Of a stretch of DNA of 64,000 bases, positions 46,063 through 54,967 are shown in pieces. The notes below the pieces were generated by a model. It saw only the letters and a program-made list of their open reading frames with translations, was not told the origin of the DNA and did not search any database. The first letter of the stretch is position 1. Each line of letters opens with the position of its first letter. The DNA lies in contig NZ_QXQB01000002.1 of assembly GCF_003605435.1 (NCBI RefSeq), positions 62,001 through 126,000 on the forward strand, written 5' to 3'. The position numbers and the translations under genes were made by a program. The DNA comes from Paenibacillus pinisoli (lineage in GTDB: Bacteria; Bacillota; Bacilli; Paenibacillales; Paenibacillaceae).

Positions 46063-46813
46063 CGAAATTCCCTCCCAGCACGCTCAGCGCGTCCAATATT
46101 TGTTGGAAGAACGCCTGGCGGTTCGAGCCTCTGCGAATCTCCGAGAAAAACTTGCCGTCTTTAATAAAGACGATGCGCTGACAATAGCTGGCGGAGAACG
46201 GGTCATGCGTTACCATCAGCACAGTTGCCTTGAATTTCTCATTCATTTCCTTCAGCGCGTCCATGACGTCCTTGGCAGCCTTGGAGTCCAGGTTGCCGGT
46301 CAGCTCGTCCGCAAGCACAAGCGAAGGCTTGTGAATAATCGCCCGCGCTATCGCCGCGCGCTGCTTCTGTCCGCCCGACACTTCATAAGTCCGCTTATCC
46401 AGAATGGCGGCGATCTGCAGCATCTCTGCAATCGGCCCAAGCCGCTGCTCGATCAGCTTCGGCGCCATGCCTTCCATGACAAGCGGCAGAATGATGTTTT
46501 CCTTGATGGATAACGTGTCCAGCAGATTGAAATCCTGGAATACGAAGCCCAGCTCCCGCCTGCGGAACAATGCCAGCTTGTTGTCGCTCAGCTTCGTCGG
46601 ATTTACGCCGTTGATCTCGATCGCACCTGACGTCGGCCTGTCGATTGTTGCCAGCAAATTAAGCAGCGTCGTTTTGCCGCTGCCAGATGGTCCCATTACG
46701 CCGACGAACTCTCCCGCTTCAACCTCCAGATCGATATTTTCCAGCGCTTTATATACGACATTGCCTTTAGTGCTATATATTTTGCCTAACCCTTGCGCTC
46801 TTAGTACGCTCAT
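46037..46813 (-). CDS. BceA-type ABC ATPase
   Basis: 258 residues. Walker A GPSGSGKTT, signature VSGGQKQRA, Walker B LVLADE, H-loop VTHDP. MacB/LolD-like subfamily. ATG behind GGGGAGGAACGATTAGCA. An 84-bp gap after the kinase gene could hold a BceR-regulated promoter, but no convincing -35/-10 pair was found. Confidence 0.92.
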   Translation of the reverse strand: MSVLRAQGLGKIYSTKGNVVYKALENIDLEVEAGEFVGVMGPSGSGKTTLLNLLATIDRPTSGAIEINGVNPTKLSDNKLALFRRRELGFVFQDFNLLDTLSIKENIILPLVMEGMAPKLIEQRLGPIAEMLQIAAILDKRTYEVSGGQKQRAAIARAIIHKPSLVLADELTGNLDSKAAKDVMDALKEMNEKFKATVLMVTHDPFSASYCQRIVFIKDGKFFSEIRRGSNRQAFFQQILDALSVLGGNFDDVPFARA

Positions 46814-46897
46814 TGCTAATCGTTCCTCCCCGGAATCATCATTGTCTAATAGGTACAGTATACTTCCGGAGAGCCTGGCTACCCATCGATTTGCCTT

Positions 46898-48031
46898 TCA
46901 ATCCATTCCTTCCAACCTTACAAAATTGTCACTGTCCTGCCGCGAGCCCATAATATGAATGCCCCGAGTCTGGAATAGGATCGTGAAGGTCGTGCCGACG
47001 CCAAGCTCCGATTCCACTTGCAGCGTATGTCCAAGCCTGCTGCATACCTGCTTGGCCAGATACAATCCCATGCCCGTCGACTCTCCTGTCGTACGGCCGT
47101 TCTCGCCCGTGAAGAAAGGATCGAATATGCGGGGAAGGTCATGCGCGGCGATGCCGATCCCGGCATCCGTCACACACAGCTGTACGCTGTCGTCCGGATG
47201 CTGTTGGAGCTGGAATTGCAATGTTTTGGCTCCGGATTTGTTTTTGCTGTATTTGATCGCATTGCTGATCAGCTGATTCAGGACAAAGGTCATCCATTTG
47301 TCATCTGTCTCTACCCATGCCTCGCCTTCCACTCTCGGGAAAATGGAATGTTGAATGCATAGACGCTTATGCGCATTGATCGCGCTTCGAATTAAATCCT
47401 GCAGCGAAGTCTTCCGGATATGCACATCCAGCTCAAACTTGTCTAGCCTTGCGGTATACAGCATCATCTCCAGGCCCCGCGTTAGCCGCTCCGTCTCCTC
47501 CCGGACGCTGCCGATCAGCTCCATCCATTCCCGCTCAGAGTCAGGCGGCTGCCTCAGCGCTTCCTGCACCTGCAGATCAACGACCGATACCGGCGTTTTC
47601 ATATGATGGACCCATTGCATGACAAAATGATTATGAATCTCCTGCTGCCGCTTATGCTGATTAAGCTCATTCAAATAAGCGCGGTGCTGATCCTGCAGCA
47701 ACCGTGCCGCGAGCCGCTGCTCGCCGGTGGCTGCGGATTGGATCAGCGTCGCCGCGCCCAGCTCATCCGAACGTTCGATAGCCTCCCGCAATTGCTTGTA
47801 ATAATAACGCATGCGCATATAATCGAGAGCAAGCCACACCCCGTATACGAAGATGGCCAGCAAGATAAAATAATAGATCGTCTCCGGCTCGATAAGGCCG
47901 GGATACCGGTATTGCTCCAGCAAATACAGACAACAAGCCAGACCGATAATCGTCAGTACGCACAGCATATTAAGCAGGCGGTCCTTCAAAAACATTAAGA
48001 CAGAAGACCAGCGTCCGAAATCCTCATTCAT
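46898..48031 (-). CDS. BceS-type intramembrane-sensing histidine kinase
   Basis: 377 residues. Two N-terminal helices (about 18-38 and 50-70) with almost no extracellular loop, HisKA with His142 in QWVHHMKTPVSVVDLQ, and an HATPase domain with NAIKY (N box), DAGIGI and GMGLYLAK. Intramembrane-sensing kinases rely on their BceAB transporter for stimulus detection. ATG overlaps the response-regulator stop (ATGA). Confidence 0.93.
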   Translation of the reverse strand: MNEDFGRWSSVLMFLKDRLLNMLCVLTIIGLACCLYLLEQYRYPGLIEPETIYYFILLAIFVYGVWLALDYMRMRYYYKQLREAIERSDELGAATLIQSAATGEQRLAARLLQDQHRAYLNELNQHKRQQEIHNHFVMQWVHHMKTPVSVVDLQVQEALRQPPDSEREWMELIGSVREETERLTRGLEMMLYTARLDKFELDVHIRKTSLQDLIRSAINAHKRLCIQHSIFPRVEGEAWVETDDKWMTFVLNQLISNAIKYSKNKSGAKTLQFQLQQHPDDSVQLCVTDAGIGIAAHDLPRIFDPFFTGENGRTTGESTGMGLYLAKQVCSRLGHTLQVESELGVGTTFTILFQTRGIHIMGSRQDSDNFVRLEGMD

Positions 48032-48765
48032 TGGGCGCCACCTGATTTCGGCCCCTCTAGCGACAGCTTGTAGCCTTGGCCTCTTATCGTCTCGACCGCC
48101 TTCGTGAGACCAAGCTCCTCCAGCTTCTTGCGCAGCCTCGTCACATTGACAGTCAGCGTATTGTCATCGACAAATTGAACATCGTCCCAAAGCGCCTCAA
48201 GCAGCGTCTCTCTGGCCACGATATGTCCGGGCCTGCGCATCAGGCATTCCGCCAGCAGCCCCTCGTTCTTCGTCAATTCGACCCGCTTGCCCTCCCATTC
48301 CAGTTCGTTGCGGCTCATGAGCAAGCGAAGGCCCCCGGTACTGAGCTCCATGGAGCCTTCCGGCGACTCCCCGATATCCCGGCCCTCCGTAATGGCATAT
48401 TCCCCGTAGGTTCTTCGCAAGACGCTGCGGACTTTCGCCATCAGCAGCTCAAGCTGAATCGGTTTCGTAATATAATCATCCCCGCCATTCTCGATCGCCA
48501 TAACCTGGTCCATCTCGCCCGCCCGGGCCGAGATGAATATAATCGGCACGTTCGAGCGAGAGCGGATTTGCCTGCACCAGTAATACCCGTCGAAATACGG
48601 CAGGTTAATATCCAGCAATACGAGCTGCGGTCCGAAGGACTCAAGCTCCGTCAGCAGATCGCGGAAGTCGGAAGCCGTACCTGCGGCATACCCGTATTGC
48701 TCCATCTTATTTTTTAGAATAGCGGCGATTTTGCCGTCATCTTCGACAATAAAAACGCGGTACAT
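48028..48765 (-). CDS. BceR-type OmpR-family response regulator
   Basis: 245 residues. Receiver domain with Asp52 (LLDINLP) and acidic pocket VEDD, then a winged-helix OmpR output domain (about 130-235; VDDNTLTVNVTRLRKKLEELG). Heads the RR-HK-ATPase-permease block, the typical BceRSAB order. Induces the transporter on peptide stress. Confidence 0.93.
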   Translation of the reverse strand: MYRVFIVEDDGKIAAILKNKMEQYGYAAGTASDFRDLLTELESFGPQLVLLDINLPYFDGYYWCRQIRSRSNVPIIFISARAGEMDQVMAIENGGDDYITKPIQLELLMAKVRSVLRRTYGEYAITEGRDIGESPEGSMELSTGGLRLLMSRNELEWEGKRVELTKNEGLLAECLMRRPGHIVARETLLEALWDDVQFVDDNTLTVNVTRLRKKLEELGLTKAVETIRGQGYKLSLEGPKSGGAQ

Positions 48766-48853
48766 CCCATCGTTCCCCCTATTGGCCTCTCATTTGCTGC
48801 ACTTCCTTTCCACATATTATAATCTTCCTTATCTAACATAGTCTAATAACCGG

Positions 48854-49384
48854 TCACACTCCCGTGCCCGCTCCTTCTGTCCTTCGCTGGCTCCTTGCCA
48901 GCTTGCCCGCAGCATCCCTCAGCCACGGCAGCAAATAACGGTCGACGCCGAAGCGTCCCGTATTCCTTCCCGCAAGCACAATGAGAATGCCGAGCAGAAG
49001 AAACCATGGATTGTTGCTGACCGAACCTGAGAATATGAACATGAAATTAAGCAGCAAACCAAAAAAAGCGGCCGTAAGCGATAACGCTCCTACAACAAGG
49101 CCGAGTCCCACCAAAAATTCGCCCCAAGGCACCATAATATTGATCACTTTGACATTGGGCAAAGCCACGTGCTCAAGGAACGACAGGTAGGTCGGATAAA
49201 GCGGTTCGCCGGTAGCTCTGTCGATAACGGGATTGGCAAGCGCATTGCTCAGAAATCCGGAAGCATCGAACGGTTGGTCACCCGACAGCTTGCCCCAGCC
49301 AGACATAAGCCAGTTATAGCCAAGAAATATTCGGATAAAAGTGACAAGAAAAGCCGACCACATTTTTTCGCTCCAAAACTTCAT
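48854..49384 (-). CDS. DoxX-family membrane protein (second paralogue)
   Basis: 176 residues with four helices. Conserved DoxX-type segments RIFLGYNWLMSGWGKLSG and NIMVPWGEFLVGLGLVVGAL. Very similar throughout to the DoxX protein at 50023-50574, so a duplication. ATG behind GGAAAGGGAGATGGCGA. DoxX proteins are small quinone- or thiosulfate-linked membrane proteins of poorly known function. Separated from its paralogue by an independent terminator, so it has its own promoter (not identified). Confidence 0.88.
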   Translation of the reverse strand: MKFWSEKMWSAFLVTFIRIFLGYNWLMSGWGKLSGDQPFDASGFLSNALANPVIDRATGEPLYPTYLSFLEHVALPNVKVINIMVPWGEFLVGLGLVVGALSLTAAFFGLLLNFMFIFSGSVSNNPWFLLLGILIVLAGRNTGRFGVDRYLLPWLRDAAGKLARSQRRTEGAGTGV

Positions 49385-49705
49385 TCGCCATCTCCCTTTC
49401 CGTATAAAACCTAATATGAATCCTAATAATGAAACTTATTTGTCGGTTAATGAAACGCTTTCAAAAAACGAATGACATGCTGATTGTCACACATCCTCCT
49501 CTCCCGCCATCCTTGATAGCTTGCATCCTATCAAACACCCCCTATTCGGCTGCAAAAGTTGAATACGACTATAGAATAGACAAAATTTTCATATTTGTAT
49601 ATAAAGTTGATAAAATTCTTATAAATGACTTCCTAATCGACATATATACATAAAAAAACAGCCGGCGAACCCTTCCGGCTGTTTCTCATTTGCTTATAAA
49701 CTCCG
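49385..49705. other. Intergenic region between the DoxX-linked genes
   Basis: 321 bp, very AT-rich (about 49540-49650). Contains the terminator at 49651-49684. An imperfect TGACA-N7-TGTCA repeat (about 49469-49485) is present but not convincing as an operator. No gene seen. Confidence 0.5.
49651..49684 (-). terminator. Terminator of the first DoxX operon
   Basis: 10-bp perfect stem AAACAGCCGG / CCGGCTGTTT with a 9-nt loop; on the minus strand followed by a T-rich run. Confidence 0.9.
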
Positions 49706-50008
49706 TTACCATGTAGTGCGAACCAAGTGCTCGACGATCGCTTTCAGCTCCCCGTCATGCTGCATTTGCTCGTTATCCTCGCCTTTAATCTCGATGCGGG
49801 TCACGTCAAGCTTGTAATCTTCCCCGTTCGTCGGGGCGAAGATCAGCTCGCGCTCGTTCTCTAGCTTAACGCGGTAGCCTAACTGCTGGAAAGCGTTCGT
49901 GAAGTCTGCTATCGTCGGCTGGCGCTCCCCATCCAGCATGATCAGCGCCCGGAGAAGCTTGGTGCTGCCTCCCCGTATGACTTTAAAGTGGAAGATACAT
50001 TCTCTCAT
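49706..50008 (-). CDS. 100-aa protein of unknown function in the DoxX operon
   Basis: 100 residues from ATG 50008, behind AAAGGAGAAGTTAGCG, 14 bp after the DoxX stop. Small alpha/beta appearance with no membrane segment, one Cys near the N-terminus, and a Thr/Asp/Glu-rich second half. No family recognised. Co-transcribed with the upstream DoxX gene and ended by a strong terminator, so probably its functional partner. Confidence 0.75.
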   Translation of the reverse strand: MRECIFHFKVIRGGSTKLLRALIMLDGERQPTIADFTNAFQQLGYRVKLENERELIFAPTNGEDYKLDVTRIEIKGEDNEQMQHDGELKAIVEHLVRTTW

Positions 50009-50022
50009 CGCTAACTTCTCCT

Positions 50023-50574
50023 TTACGCGTTCGGCGTCTTGCCGTTATATCCGCGATCCGGCTTGCCGAATTTTCCGAATATTTTTTTTCCAACATTCGC
50101 TCTTAGCCAAGGAAGCACCCAGCGGTCTCCGCCGAAGCGTCCCGCGTTAGCCCCTGCTACGAGTACGATTATACCCAGAAGAGCCAGATATGGATTGGTG
50201 CTGATCGTTCCGGCGAACATGAACATGAAGTTCATCAGCAAGCCGAAGAATGCGGCTGTTACGGTCAATGTACCTAGAATAAGTCCAAGGCCTACGAGGA
50301 ACTCTCCCCACGGGATAATGAGGTTAATCAGCTTGACGTTCGGTAGTGCAAAGTGCTCAATAAAGGCGTTGTAAGTAGGATAGAGCGCTTCTCCGGTCGC
50401 TTTGTCCATCACCGGATTGTTAACGGCATTGCCTAGATAACCGCTGGCATTAAATGCAACCTCCCCGGTTATTTTATGCCAGCCCGACGTCAGCCATTGA
50501 TACCCCAATATGATTCGAATAACGGTTACCAATCCTGCTGCCCAGCGATTCTTTCTCCATAGTTCCATCATCAT
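50023..50574 (-). CDS. DoxX-family membrane protein (Fnr-site-led)
   Basis: 183 residues with four helices; motifs RIILGYQWLTSGWHKITG and NLIIPWGEFLVGLGLILGTL match its paralogue downstream. Begins with three consecutive ATG codons; AAGGAGTGATCAGAG precedes them. Its promoter carries a CRP/Fnr-type palindrome, so anaerobic or low-oxygen control is likely. First gene of a two-gene operon. Confidence 0.88.
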   Translation of the reverse strand: MMMELWRKNRWAAGLVTVIRIILGYQWLTSGWHKITGEVAFNASGYLGNAVNNPVMDKATGEALYPTYNAFIEHFALPNVKLINLIIPWGEFLVGLGLILGTLTVTAAFFGLLMNFMFMFAGTISTNPYLALLGIIVLVAGANAGRFGGDRWVLPWLRANVGKKIFGKFGKPDRGYNGKTPNA

Positions 50575-50603
50575 CTCTGATCACTCCTTCTCTTGATGTC
50601 TTT

Positions 50604-50646
50604 AGTATAATAGGACTATCAGAAGAAGTATGTGATTTTTATCACA
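50604..50646 (-). promoter_or_regulatory. Fnr/CRP-type site and promoter of the DoxX operon
   Basis: TGTGATTTTTATCACA (50631-50646) is a perfect TGTGA-N6-TCACA palindrome, the Bacillus Fnr consensus. On the minus strand a -10 TATACT (50604-50609) follows; taking +1 seven bases downstream, the palindrome is centred at about -41.5, the class II activator position. Confidence 0.75.
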
Positions 50647-50666
50647 ACTGCGAAATATTTGTCGAA

Positions 50667-51776
50667 TTATGGTTTTGGAATGATTAGACGCACCGTTGTA
50701 CCCATGCCTGGCTCCGACTGGATAGACAGACGGCCGTTCACGCTGCCGGCCCGCTCCTCCATGCCGAACAATCCGACGCCGCTCTCGCTGGCGCTTCTGA
50801 CGAAGCCTGCCCCTTCATCCCGGATGACAACCTCGACATCGTCCTCGCGCTCTTCTACCCGCACCTCCGCGCTCTCTACGTCTGCGTACTTGGCCACGTT
50901 CGTCAGCGCTTCCTGAATGACGCGGTAGATCACCGTCTCCTTGAGCGTCCCAAGCCTGCTTGCCAGACGGATGTCCAGCTCCACCTTAATGCCGAAGTGC
51001 TGCGTATAGTTCTCAGTGAAGGTGCGAATCGCCGGCTTCACGCCCAGATCGTCCAGCACCGAAGGCCGCAGCTCCCATGCCAGCCCGCGAACGTCTGCCA
51101 TTAATGCCGACACATCGCCGCGCAGCTTCTCCAGATCAGCCTGGCCTCCTTGCCCGCCAATGATCCGGTCGAGCGAGATCAATAGAGAGAACAGGCTTTG
51201 GCCTACGCCGTCATGAAGCTCTCTCGATATCCGCTTGCGCTCTTCCTCCTGGATCAGCAATAGCTTCTCCATAAGATGCTTCAACTCTCGCTGCGCTTCC
51301 TTAAGCGCCGTAACCTCCGAGCGGATCGCCAGGAATTGATACGGCTTGCCTTCATCGCCGAGAAACGGCACGATCGTCGTATTCACCCAATAATAGCTGC
51401 CGTCCTTCGCTTTGTTCTTAATTTCTCCGCGCCAGACGCGCCCCGATGAGATCGTGCGCCATAGATCACGGAAGTAGTCCTTCTCATGGTAGCCTGAATT
51501 AATAATACGGTGGTCCTGGCCGATCAGCTCTTCCCGCTCATACTTGGATATCTCGCAAAACTTGTCATTGACGTAGCGGATAACGCCCTTTGCGTCCGTA
51601 ATAGCCACTATCGACGATTCATCCAGCGCGAACCGGATATCAGCCAGCTGCGTGAGCGACTGCCTCGCTCTAGCCATCAGCTCTTCGCTGCCCAGCTGCT
51701 CCGAGAGGGCGGCCAGAAGTCCATTCACATCCGAGCCGATTGGCGGCTGGCTTGTTGCTTTAGGATCATTATTCAA
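50667..51776 (-). CDS. PAS-domain histidine kinase, NarX/DegS-type
   Basis: 369 residues from a TTG at 51776 inside the response-regulator 3' end, behind AAAGGA. PAS domain (about 50-160; ITDAKGVIRYVNDKFCEISKY, YYWVNTTIVPF), HisKA_3 with His188 in RKRISRELHDGVGQS, and an HATPase domain (EALTNVAKYA, GVGLFGMEERA). Soluble, with no membrane helices, so it senses an internal signal. Only one Cys in the PAS region, so not the Fe-S cluster of NreB. Partners the regulator just upstream. Confidence 0.92.
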   Translation of the reverse strand: MNNDPKATSQPPIGSDVNGLLAALSEQLGSEELMARARQSLTQLADIRFALDESSIVAITDAKGVIRYVNDKFCEISKYEREELIGQDHRIINSGYHEKDYFRDLWRTISSGRVWRGEIKNKAKDGSYYWVNTTIVPFLGDEGKPYQFLAIRSEVTALKEAQRELKHLMEKLLLIQEEERKRISRELHDGVGQSLFSLLISLDRIIGGQGGQADLEKLRGDVSALMADVRGLAWELRPSVLDDLGVKPAIRTFTENYTQHFGIKVELDIRLASRLGTLKETVIYRVIQEALTNVAKYADVESAEVRVEEREDDVEVVIRDEGAGFVRSASESGVGLFGMEERAGSVNGRLSIQSEPGMGTTVRLIIPKP

Positions 51777-52425
51777 AGTTCAACAATCCTTTCTTGGCTG
51801 CGAACTTGATCAGTTCCGGCCTTGTTTTCAGCCCCAGCTTCTCCATCAGATGGCTGCGGTGCGTCTCTACGGTCTTCACGCTGATAAAGAGACTCTCTCC
51901 GATTTCCTTATTCGTATATCCTTTGGCAAGCCAGCCCAATATCTCCTTCTCCCGCTCCGATAGCGAGCCGTAGGGCTCCCCGGAATCCGTACCGTCCTTT
52001 ACCCGGTTCATATATTCGCCCATCAGCCTCTTCGTTGCTGTCGGGAACAGGTAAGCGTCGCCTGCCGCCACGCACTGAATAGCCGACACCAATTCATGGT
52101 GCGGCGCATTTTTCAATATATAGCCTGAAGCCCCGATGCTGATCGCCCGGAACAAATATTCATCGTCATCATGCATCGTCAGAATAAGGATCGCCGTCTC
52201 CGGCTGCTTCTGCTTTAGCTCCGTTGTCGCCGTCATCCCGTCTTTGCCATGCGGCATGCTGAGATCCATCAGCACCACATCGGGCTTCAGCTCCCCAGCC
52301 TTCACGATCGCCTCGTCTCCCTCCGACGCTTCTCCTACCACTTCAATGCCATGATTGCCGTGCAGCAGCATAGACAAGCCGGACCGGACCATCGCATGAT
52401 CGTCCACGATCAACAGCTTAATCAT
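51769..52425 (-). CDS. NarL/LuxR-family response regulator
   Basis: 218 residues. Receiver domain with Asp54 (VVLMDLSMPHGKDG) and a C-terminal LuxR helix-turn-helix (about 152-212; LSEREKEILGWLAKGYTNKEIGESLFISVKTVETHRSHLMEK). ATG behind GGAGGGATTTC. Encoded between the GAF protein and the kinase; may act on the nearby DoxX genes. Confidence 0.94.
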   Translation of the reverse strand: MIKLLIVDDHAMVRSGLSMLLHGNHGIEVVGEASEGDEAIVKAGELKPDVVLMDLSMPHGKDGMTATTELKQKQPETAILILTMHDDDEYLFRAISIGASGYILKNAPHHELVSAIQCVAAGDAYLFPTATKRLMGEYMNRVKDGTDSGEPYGSLSEREKEILGWLAKGYTNKEIGESLFISVKTVETHRSHLMEKLGLKTRPELIKFAAKKGLLNFE

Positions 52426-52493
52426 GAAATCCCTCCAGTGTACGTTTCATTTCCTTCTATTATAGCTCCTGCCGCCCGCTTAGGCAGCACCAA

Positions 52494-52943
52494 TTATTGC
52501 GCATCGGAACGCCAGCAAGCCGATAATAGCCGTCCAACCTCGTCTGCACGCGACATGGCGGCTGCGGAATAGCTTTCGTCCCTTCTGCGCCCAATAATAG
52601 CTACAAGCGCATGATGCTTGGAGGGATAGAGCGGCAATGCGGCTGCGGCTCGCAGCCTTTCCGTAAGCACGATCGCTTCACCCAGCTTGAAGAAATCCTT
52701 GTCGGCGAGTCCGCTGTCAAGCTTGATCACTCTGCCGGAGCGAAGAGCCGAACCGGTCAGTCCGTCGGACATCTTCTGCCTGATGCGCTCCGTCCGGGGG
52801 CTTGCGCCGCCCTCCACGAGCAGCCACTTCAGCTTGCGGGTCTCCGCTTCCGCTTCACCCAGCGCGGCTACGTCGCTGTCCGTGCTGGTCAGCAGCAGCT
52901 TCAGCAGCTCGACAGCGGCTACATCCCTTTCTTCTTTTGTCAT
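52494..52943 (-). CDS. GAF-like protein, NreA-like
   Basis: 149 residues. Pattern of a single GAF-like domain (KWLLVEGGASPRTERIRQKMSDGLTGSALRSGRVI, ...AAALPLYPSKHHALVAIIGRR). ATG behind GGGGAGAAGGAAG. Followed by a LuxR-type regulator and a PAS kinase, resembling staphylococcal nreABC, where NreA is a GAF nitrate sensor. Whether it binds nitrate is not shown; assigned by size, fold pattern and context. Confidence 0.7.
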   Translation of the reverse strand: MTKEERDVAAVELLKLLLTSTDSDVAALGEAEAETRKLKWLLVEGGASPRTERIRQKMSDGLTGSALRSGRVIKLDSGLADKDFFKLGEAIVLTERLRAAAALPLYPSKHHALVAIIGRRRDESYSAAAMSRADEVGRLLSACWRSDAQ

Positions 52944-53097
52944 CTTCCTTCTCCCCTTCCATGCGGGCCAGCATCAGTCCATTCTTTCCTTACTTTATTA
53001 TAGAAGGAAGAGGGCTCGCTGTAAGTCGGGGATATCCGCATATTTCTCTCAGGGTATCCCCCTATGGAGAACCCTGCGCAGTTCTATCAGAAAGCAT

Positions 53098-53132
53098 TAA
53101 AAAAGCTCCCTGCACCTATTGTGCAGAGAGCC
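53098..53132 (-). terminator. Terminator of the Fe-S carrier gene
   Basis: Stem GGCTCTCTGCAC / GTGCAGGGAGC(T) with one mismatch, 5-nt loop, then TTTTTT on the minus strand. Confidence 0.85.
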
Positions 53133-53163
53133 TTTACCCGCCGCTATCAGCGGTTTGTGCCGA

Positions 53164-53526
53164 TTAGCACTCACCCGCAGCAGCAGGCTTGCCAGCGTCA
53201 GACGCTGTGCGGAACGACGAGCCGCAGCCGCAAGTCGCGCTTGCGTTCGGATTCTCGATCGTGAACCCGCCGCCCATAGCCGATTCCTTGAAATCGATAA
53301 CCAAGCCGCGCAGATACTTGACGCTGTCATTGTCGACAACAACCTTAAGGCCTTGCGCCTCCAGCTCCTGGTCGCCTTCATTCATTTCATCGTCAAAGCC
53401 CATGCCGTAGGAGAAGCCGCTGCAGCCGCCTTCCTTCACGCCCACGCGCAGGAACAAATCTGGAGAAGCTTCCTGCTCCAGCATTTCTTTTATTTTTTCA
53501 GATGCCAGCTCACTGATTGTGATCAT
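53164..53526 (-). CDS. erpA: A-type iron-sulfur carrier (IscA/ErpA/HesB)
   Basis: 120 residues from ATG 53526 (MITISELAS), behind GGAGGGATGTAGG; a longer frame has no site. The three ligand cysteines of the family are visible: KEGGCSGFSYGM and the C-terminal SATCGCGSSF pair. Delivers Fe-S clusters to apo-proteins. Slightly extended Ala/Gly/Cys-rich C-terminus. Confidence 0.92.
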   Translation of the reverse strand: MITISELASEKIKEMLEQEASPDLFLRVGVKEGGCSGFSYGMGFDDEMNEGDQELEAQGLKVVVDNDSVKYLRGLVIDFKESAMGGGFTIENPNASATCGCGSSFRTASDAGKPAAAGEC

Positions 53527-53693
53527 CCTACATCCCTCCAATTCATCTAACAACAACATTCTTTAAAGTATCACTTACTTATCCATAGTATACTCCACAT
53601 GGCGCCATTCCTCAAGGGTGTCGGCCCTGGAGCCGCTGCTCGTCCGCTTTGCCGCGTCACCGCCGTATCTGGGTAACAAGACAAGACTTTCTA

Positions 53694-53722
53694 TTGCCCC
53701 TACTACGTGTGAGGTTTATAAT
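53694..53722 (+). promoter_or_regulatory. mqnE promoter
   Basis: TTGCCC (53694-53699), 17 bp, perfect TATAAT (53717-53722), about 80 bp before the mqnE start. Confidence 0.65.
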
Positions 53723-53803
53723 GGTTACAGCTTATTAAACGTTTTTTCAAGTTATTTTTTTCACAAACTTAGCTGCTTACTATCTATAAAAGGAGGGCCT
53801 TCC

Positions 53804-54907
53804 ATGAACGTCATCATACCCACACAAGAAAGCCAAATGGGCCAAATTATTGAAAAAGTGCGTCACGGACAGCGTCTAACGCTTGAAGACGGCGTGTTCC
53901 TATACCAGTCCGAGGATTTGCTGACGATTGGCCAGCTCGCTAATGAAGTGGCGCTGCGCAAAAACGGGAAAAAAGTCTATTTTATCGAAAACATGAGCCT
54001 GTACTTCACGAATGTCTGCGAGGCGCACTGCGCATTCTGCAACTTCCGCAGAGACGAAGGCGCGCCTGGCGCTTATACGCTCTCCGGCGACCAAATGATC
54101 GAATACGTCGAGCAGCACATCCATCCTGGCGTGCGCGAATTCCATATTGTTGGCGGACATAATCCGCATGTGCCGTTTCAATATTATGTAGATTCGCTTA
54201 AAGCATTAAAAGCGAAGTATCCCGATGTCACGCTGAAGGCTTATACAGCAGCCGAGATTGACTTCTTCTCGCGCATAAGCGGACTCAGCTATAGAGAGGT
54301 GCTGGAAGAGCTGATGAAAGCCGGCCTTCAATCGCTGACTGGCGGCGGCGCTGAGATCCTGTCCGATCACTACCGCAAAAAAATGCGCGTAGACAAAGCG
54401 GACGTGTCGCAATACCTTGACGTGCACCGCACAGCGCATCAGCTTGGCCTGCGCACGCACACGACGATGCTGTACGGCTCGATTGAGACGAAGGAAGACC
54501 GGATCAAGCATCTTATGCAAATCCGCGAGCTTCAGGACGAGACGAACGGCTTCCTCGTATTTATTCCGCTGTCGATGCAGCCGATTAATCCGAAGGCGGG
54601 CATCCGCAGACGGAACTCTGCGTTCGAAGATCTCAAGACGATTGCGATCAGCCGTCTGATGCTGGACAACTTCCAGCATATCAAGGCGTACTTCATCAAT
54701 ATCGGCGTTCAATTGACGCAAGTGGCTCTGACGATGGGCGCATCGGATGCGCATGGCACAATCGTGAAAGAGAAAATCAGCCACGCGGCCGGCGCGCTGA
54801 CACCGGAAGGCATTACGCGCGAGGATCTGATCTGGCTGATTAAAGGCGCTGGAAGAATACCTGTCGAGCGGGATACGTTCTATAACGAAATCAAAATTTA
54901 TGAATGA
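53804..54907 (+). CDS. mqnE: Aminofutalosine synthase MqnE (radical SAM)
   Basis: 367 residues from ATG 53804, behind AAAAGGAGGGCCTTCC. The radical-SAM cluster motif CEAHCAFC places the ligands at Cys72, Cys76 and Cys79. Other motifs fit MqnE: EFHIVGGHNPHVPFQYY, THTTMLYGSIE, and FIPLSMQPINPKAG. Converts 3-(1-carboxyvinyloxy)benzoate and SAM to aminofutalosine, the first radical step of the futalosine menaquinone route. A UbiD-type decarboxylase at 58.3 kb supports this pathway. Confidence 0.93.
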   Translation: MNVIIPTQESQMGQIIEKVRHGQRLTLEDGVFLYQSEDLLTIGQLANEVALRKNGKKVYFIENMSLYFTNVCEAHCAFCNFRRDEGAPGAYTLSGDQMIEYVEQHIHPGVREFHIVGGHNPHVPFQYYVDSLKALKAKYPDVTLKAYTAAEIDFFSRISGLSYREVLEELMKAGLQSLTGGGAEILSDHYRKKMRVDKADVSQYLDVHRTAHQLGLRTHTTMLYGSIETKEDRIKHLMQIRELQDETNGFLVFIPLSMQPINPKAGIRRRNSAFEDLKTIAISRLMLDNFQHIKAYFINIGVQLTQVALTMGASDAHGTIVKEKISHAAGALTPEGITREDLIWLIKGAGRIPVERDTFYNEIKIYE

Positions 54908-54967
54908 TTAAACAAGAGGTCGTAGGCATAACCTACAATCATCACGAATCGTGGAGCTGGGGAACTC

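Noticed and set aside
46814..46897. BceR-regulated promoter before the BceA-type gene
   Set aside because: A TATACT is present but no acceptable -35 or operator repeat could be identified.
49469..49485. TGACA-N7-TGTCA repeat as second Fnr site
   Set aside because: It does not match TGTGA-N6-TCACA and has no linked promoter that I could place.
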